Below are positions 6,270 through 6,348 of a stretch of DNA of 6,348 nt, one piece after another. The position numbers and the translations under genes were made by a program. Under the pieces are notes generated by a model that was given only the letters and a program-made list of their open reading frames with translations, was not told where the DNA came from and searched no databases. This DNA comes from Clostridium sp. GTDB lineage: Bacteria; Bacillota; Clostridia; Clostridiales; Clostridiaceae. Location: positions 1 through 6,348 of the forward strand of contig JAAZGI010000224.1 of assembly GCA_012511315.1 (NCBI GenBank), read 5' to 3'. The first letter of the stretch is position 1. Each line of letters starts with the position of its first letter.

Positions 6270-6348
6270 AACCTTGACTGACCACCTTAAATCCATTTAA
6301 GCCAAACTTTTTTCATTGATTATTTGAAATCACCCACAGCTTTTAATC

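Larger units (their letters stand above)
5914..6348. other. Non-coding AT-rich region upstream of mutS
   Basis: No open reading frame worth naming was found on either strand of these 435 bases; all frames are closed by frequent TAA and TAG. No tRNA, known riboswitch signature or insertion-sequence end was recognised. It should contain the promoter of the mutS cluster and perhaps the tail of an upstream transcript. It holds a strong hairpin (6241-6269), a bulged inverted repeat (6110-6153), several short palindromes, a tandem direct repeat (6210-6231) and five CTAG sites between 5981 and 6153. No T-tract terminator clearly follows any of the hairpins. Confidence 0.7.

Noticed and set aside
6287..6316. 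Nine-codon minus-strand frame MKKVWLKWI with two Trp codons, ahead of the hairpin at 6241-6269
   Set aside because: It recalls an attenuation leader peptide, but no ribosome site sits at the right distance, no T tract follows the hairpin and mutS has no link to tryptophan.
5914..6348. SOS box for LexA before mutS
   Set aside because: Several GAAC half-sites occur but none is followed by GTTC at the required spacing.

Overview
The window holds a compact four-gene cluster, all on the minus strand, plus a 435-base non-coding stretch upstream of it. In transcription order (right to left) the genes are mutS, mutL, miaA and hfq. The proteins look like those of a low-to-moderate GC Firmicute, most likely of the Clostridia. 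MutL carries the metal-dependent endonuclease motif, so this is a MutH-independent mismatch-repair system. MutS has a Gram-positive style clamp-binding motif, Hfq is short, and strong GGAGG-type ribosome sites precede most of the genes. I cannot name a genus from the sequence alone.

Layout. 1-33: end of the window just past hfq, no gene visible. 34-285: hfq, an RNA chaperone. 286-369: miaA-hfq gap, which holds a weak hairpin at the miaA stop and a purine-rich leader with a strong ribosome site. 370-1293: miaA, tRNA dimethylallyltransferase. 1293-3311: mutL. 3298-5913: mutS. 5914-6348: AT-rich DNA with no supportable gene. This last stretch has several inverted and direct repeats, a cluster of CTAG sites and probably the cluster's promoter, although no strong -35/-10 pair is visible.

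How the genes work together. MutS recognises mismatches and recruits MutL, which nicks the new strand with help from the sliding clamp. Both proteins carry recognisable clamp-binding peptides. Their genes overlap by 14 bases, and mutL overlaps miaA at a GTGATGA junction, so the three are probably translationally coupled. MiaA modifies A37 of tRNAs that read UNN codons, and Hfq acts on RNA. The mutL-miaA-hfq order is also found in E. coli, so this is an old, conserved arrangement.

All four genes appear intact and ordinary. I see no mobile element, CRISPR array, tRNA, rRNA or new defence-like system. The least explained part is the structured non-coding DNA at 5914-6348.
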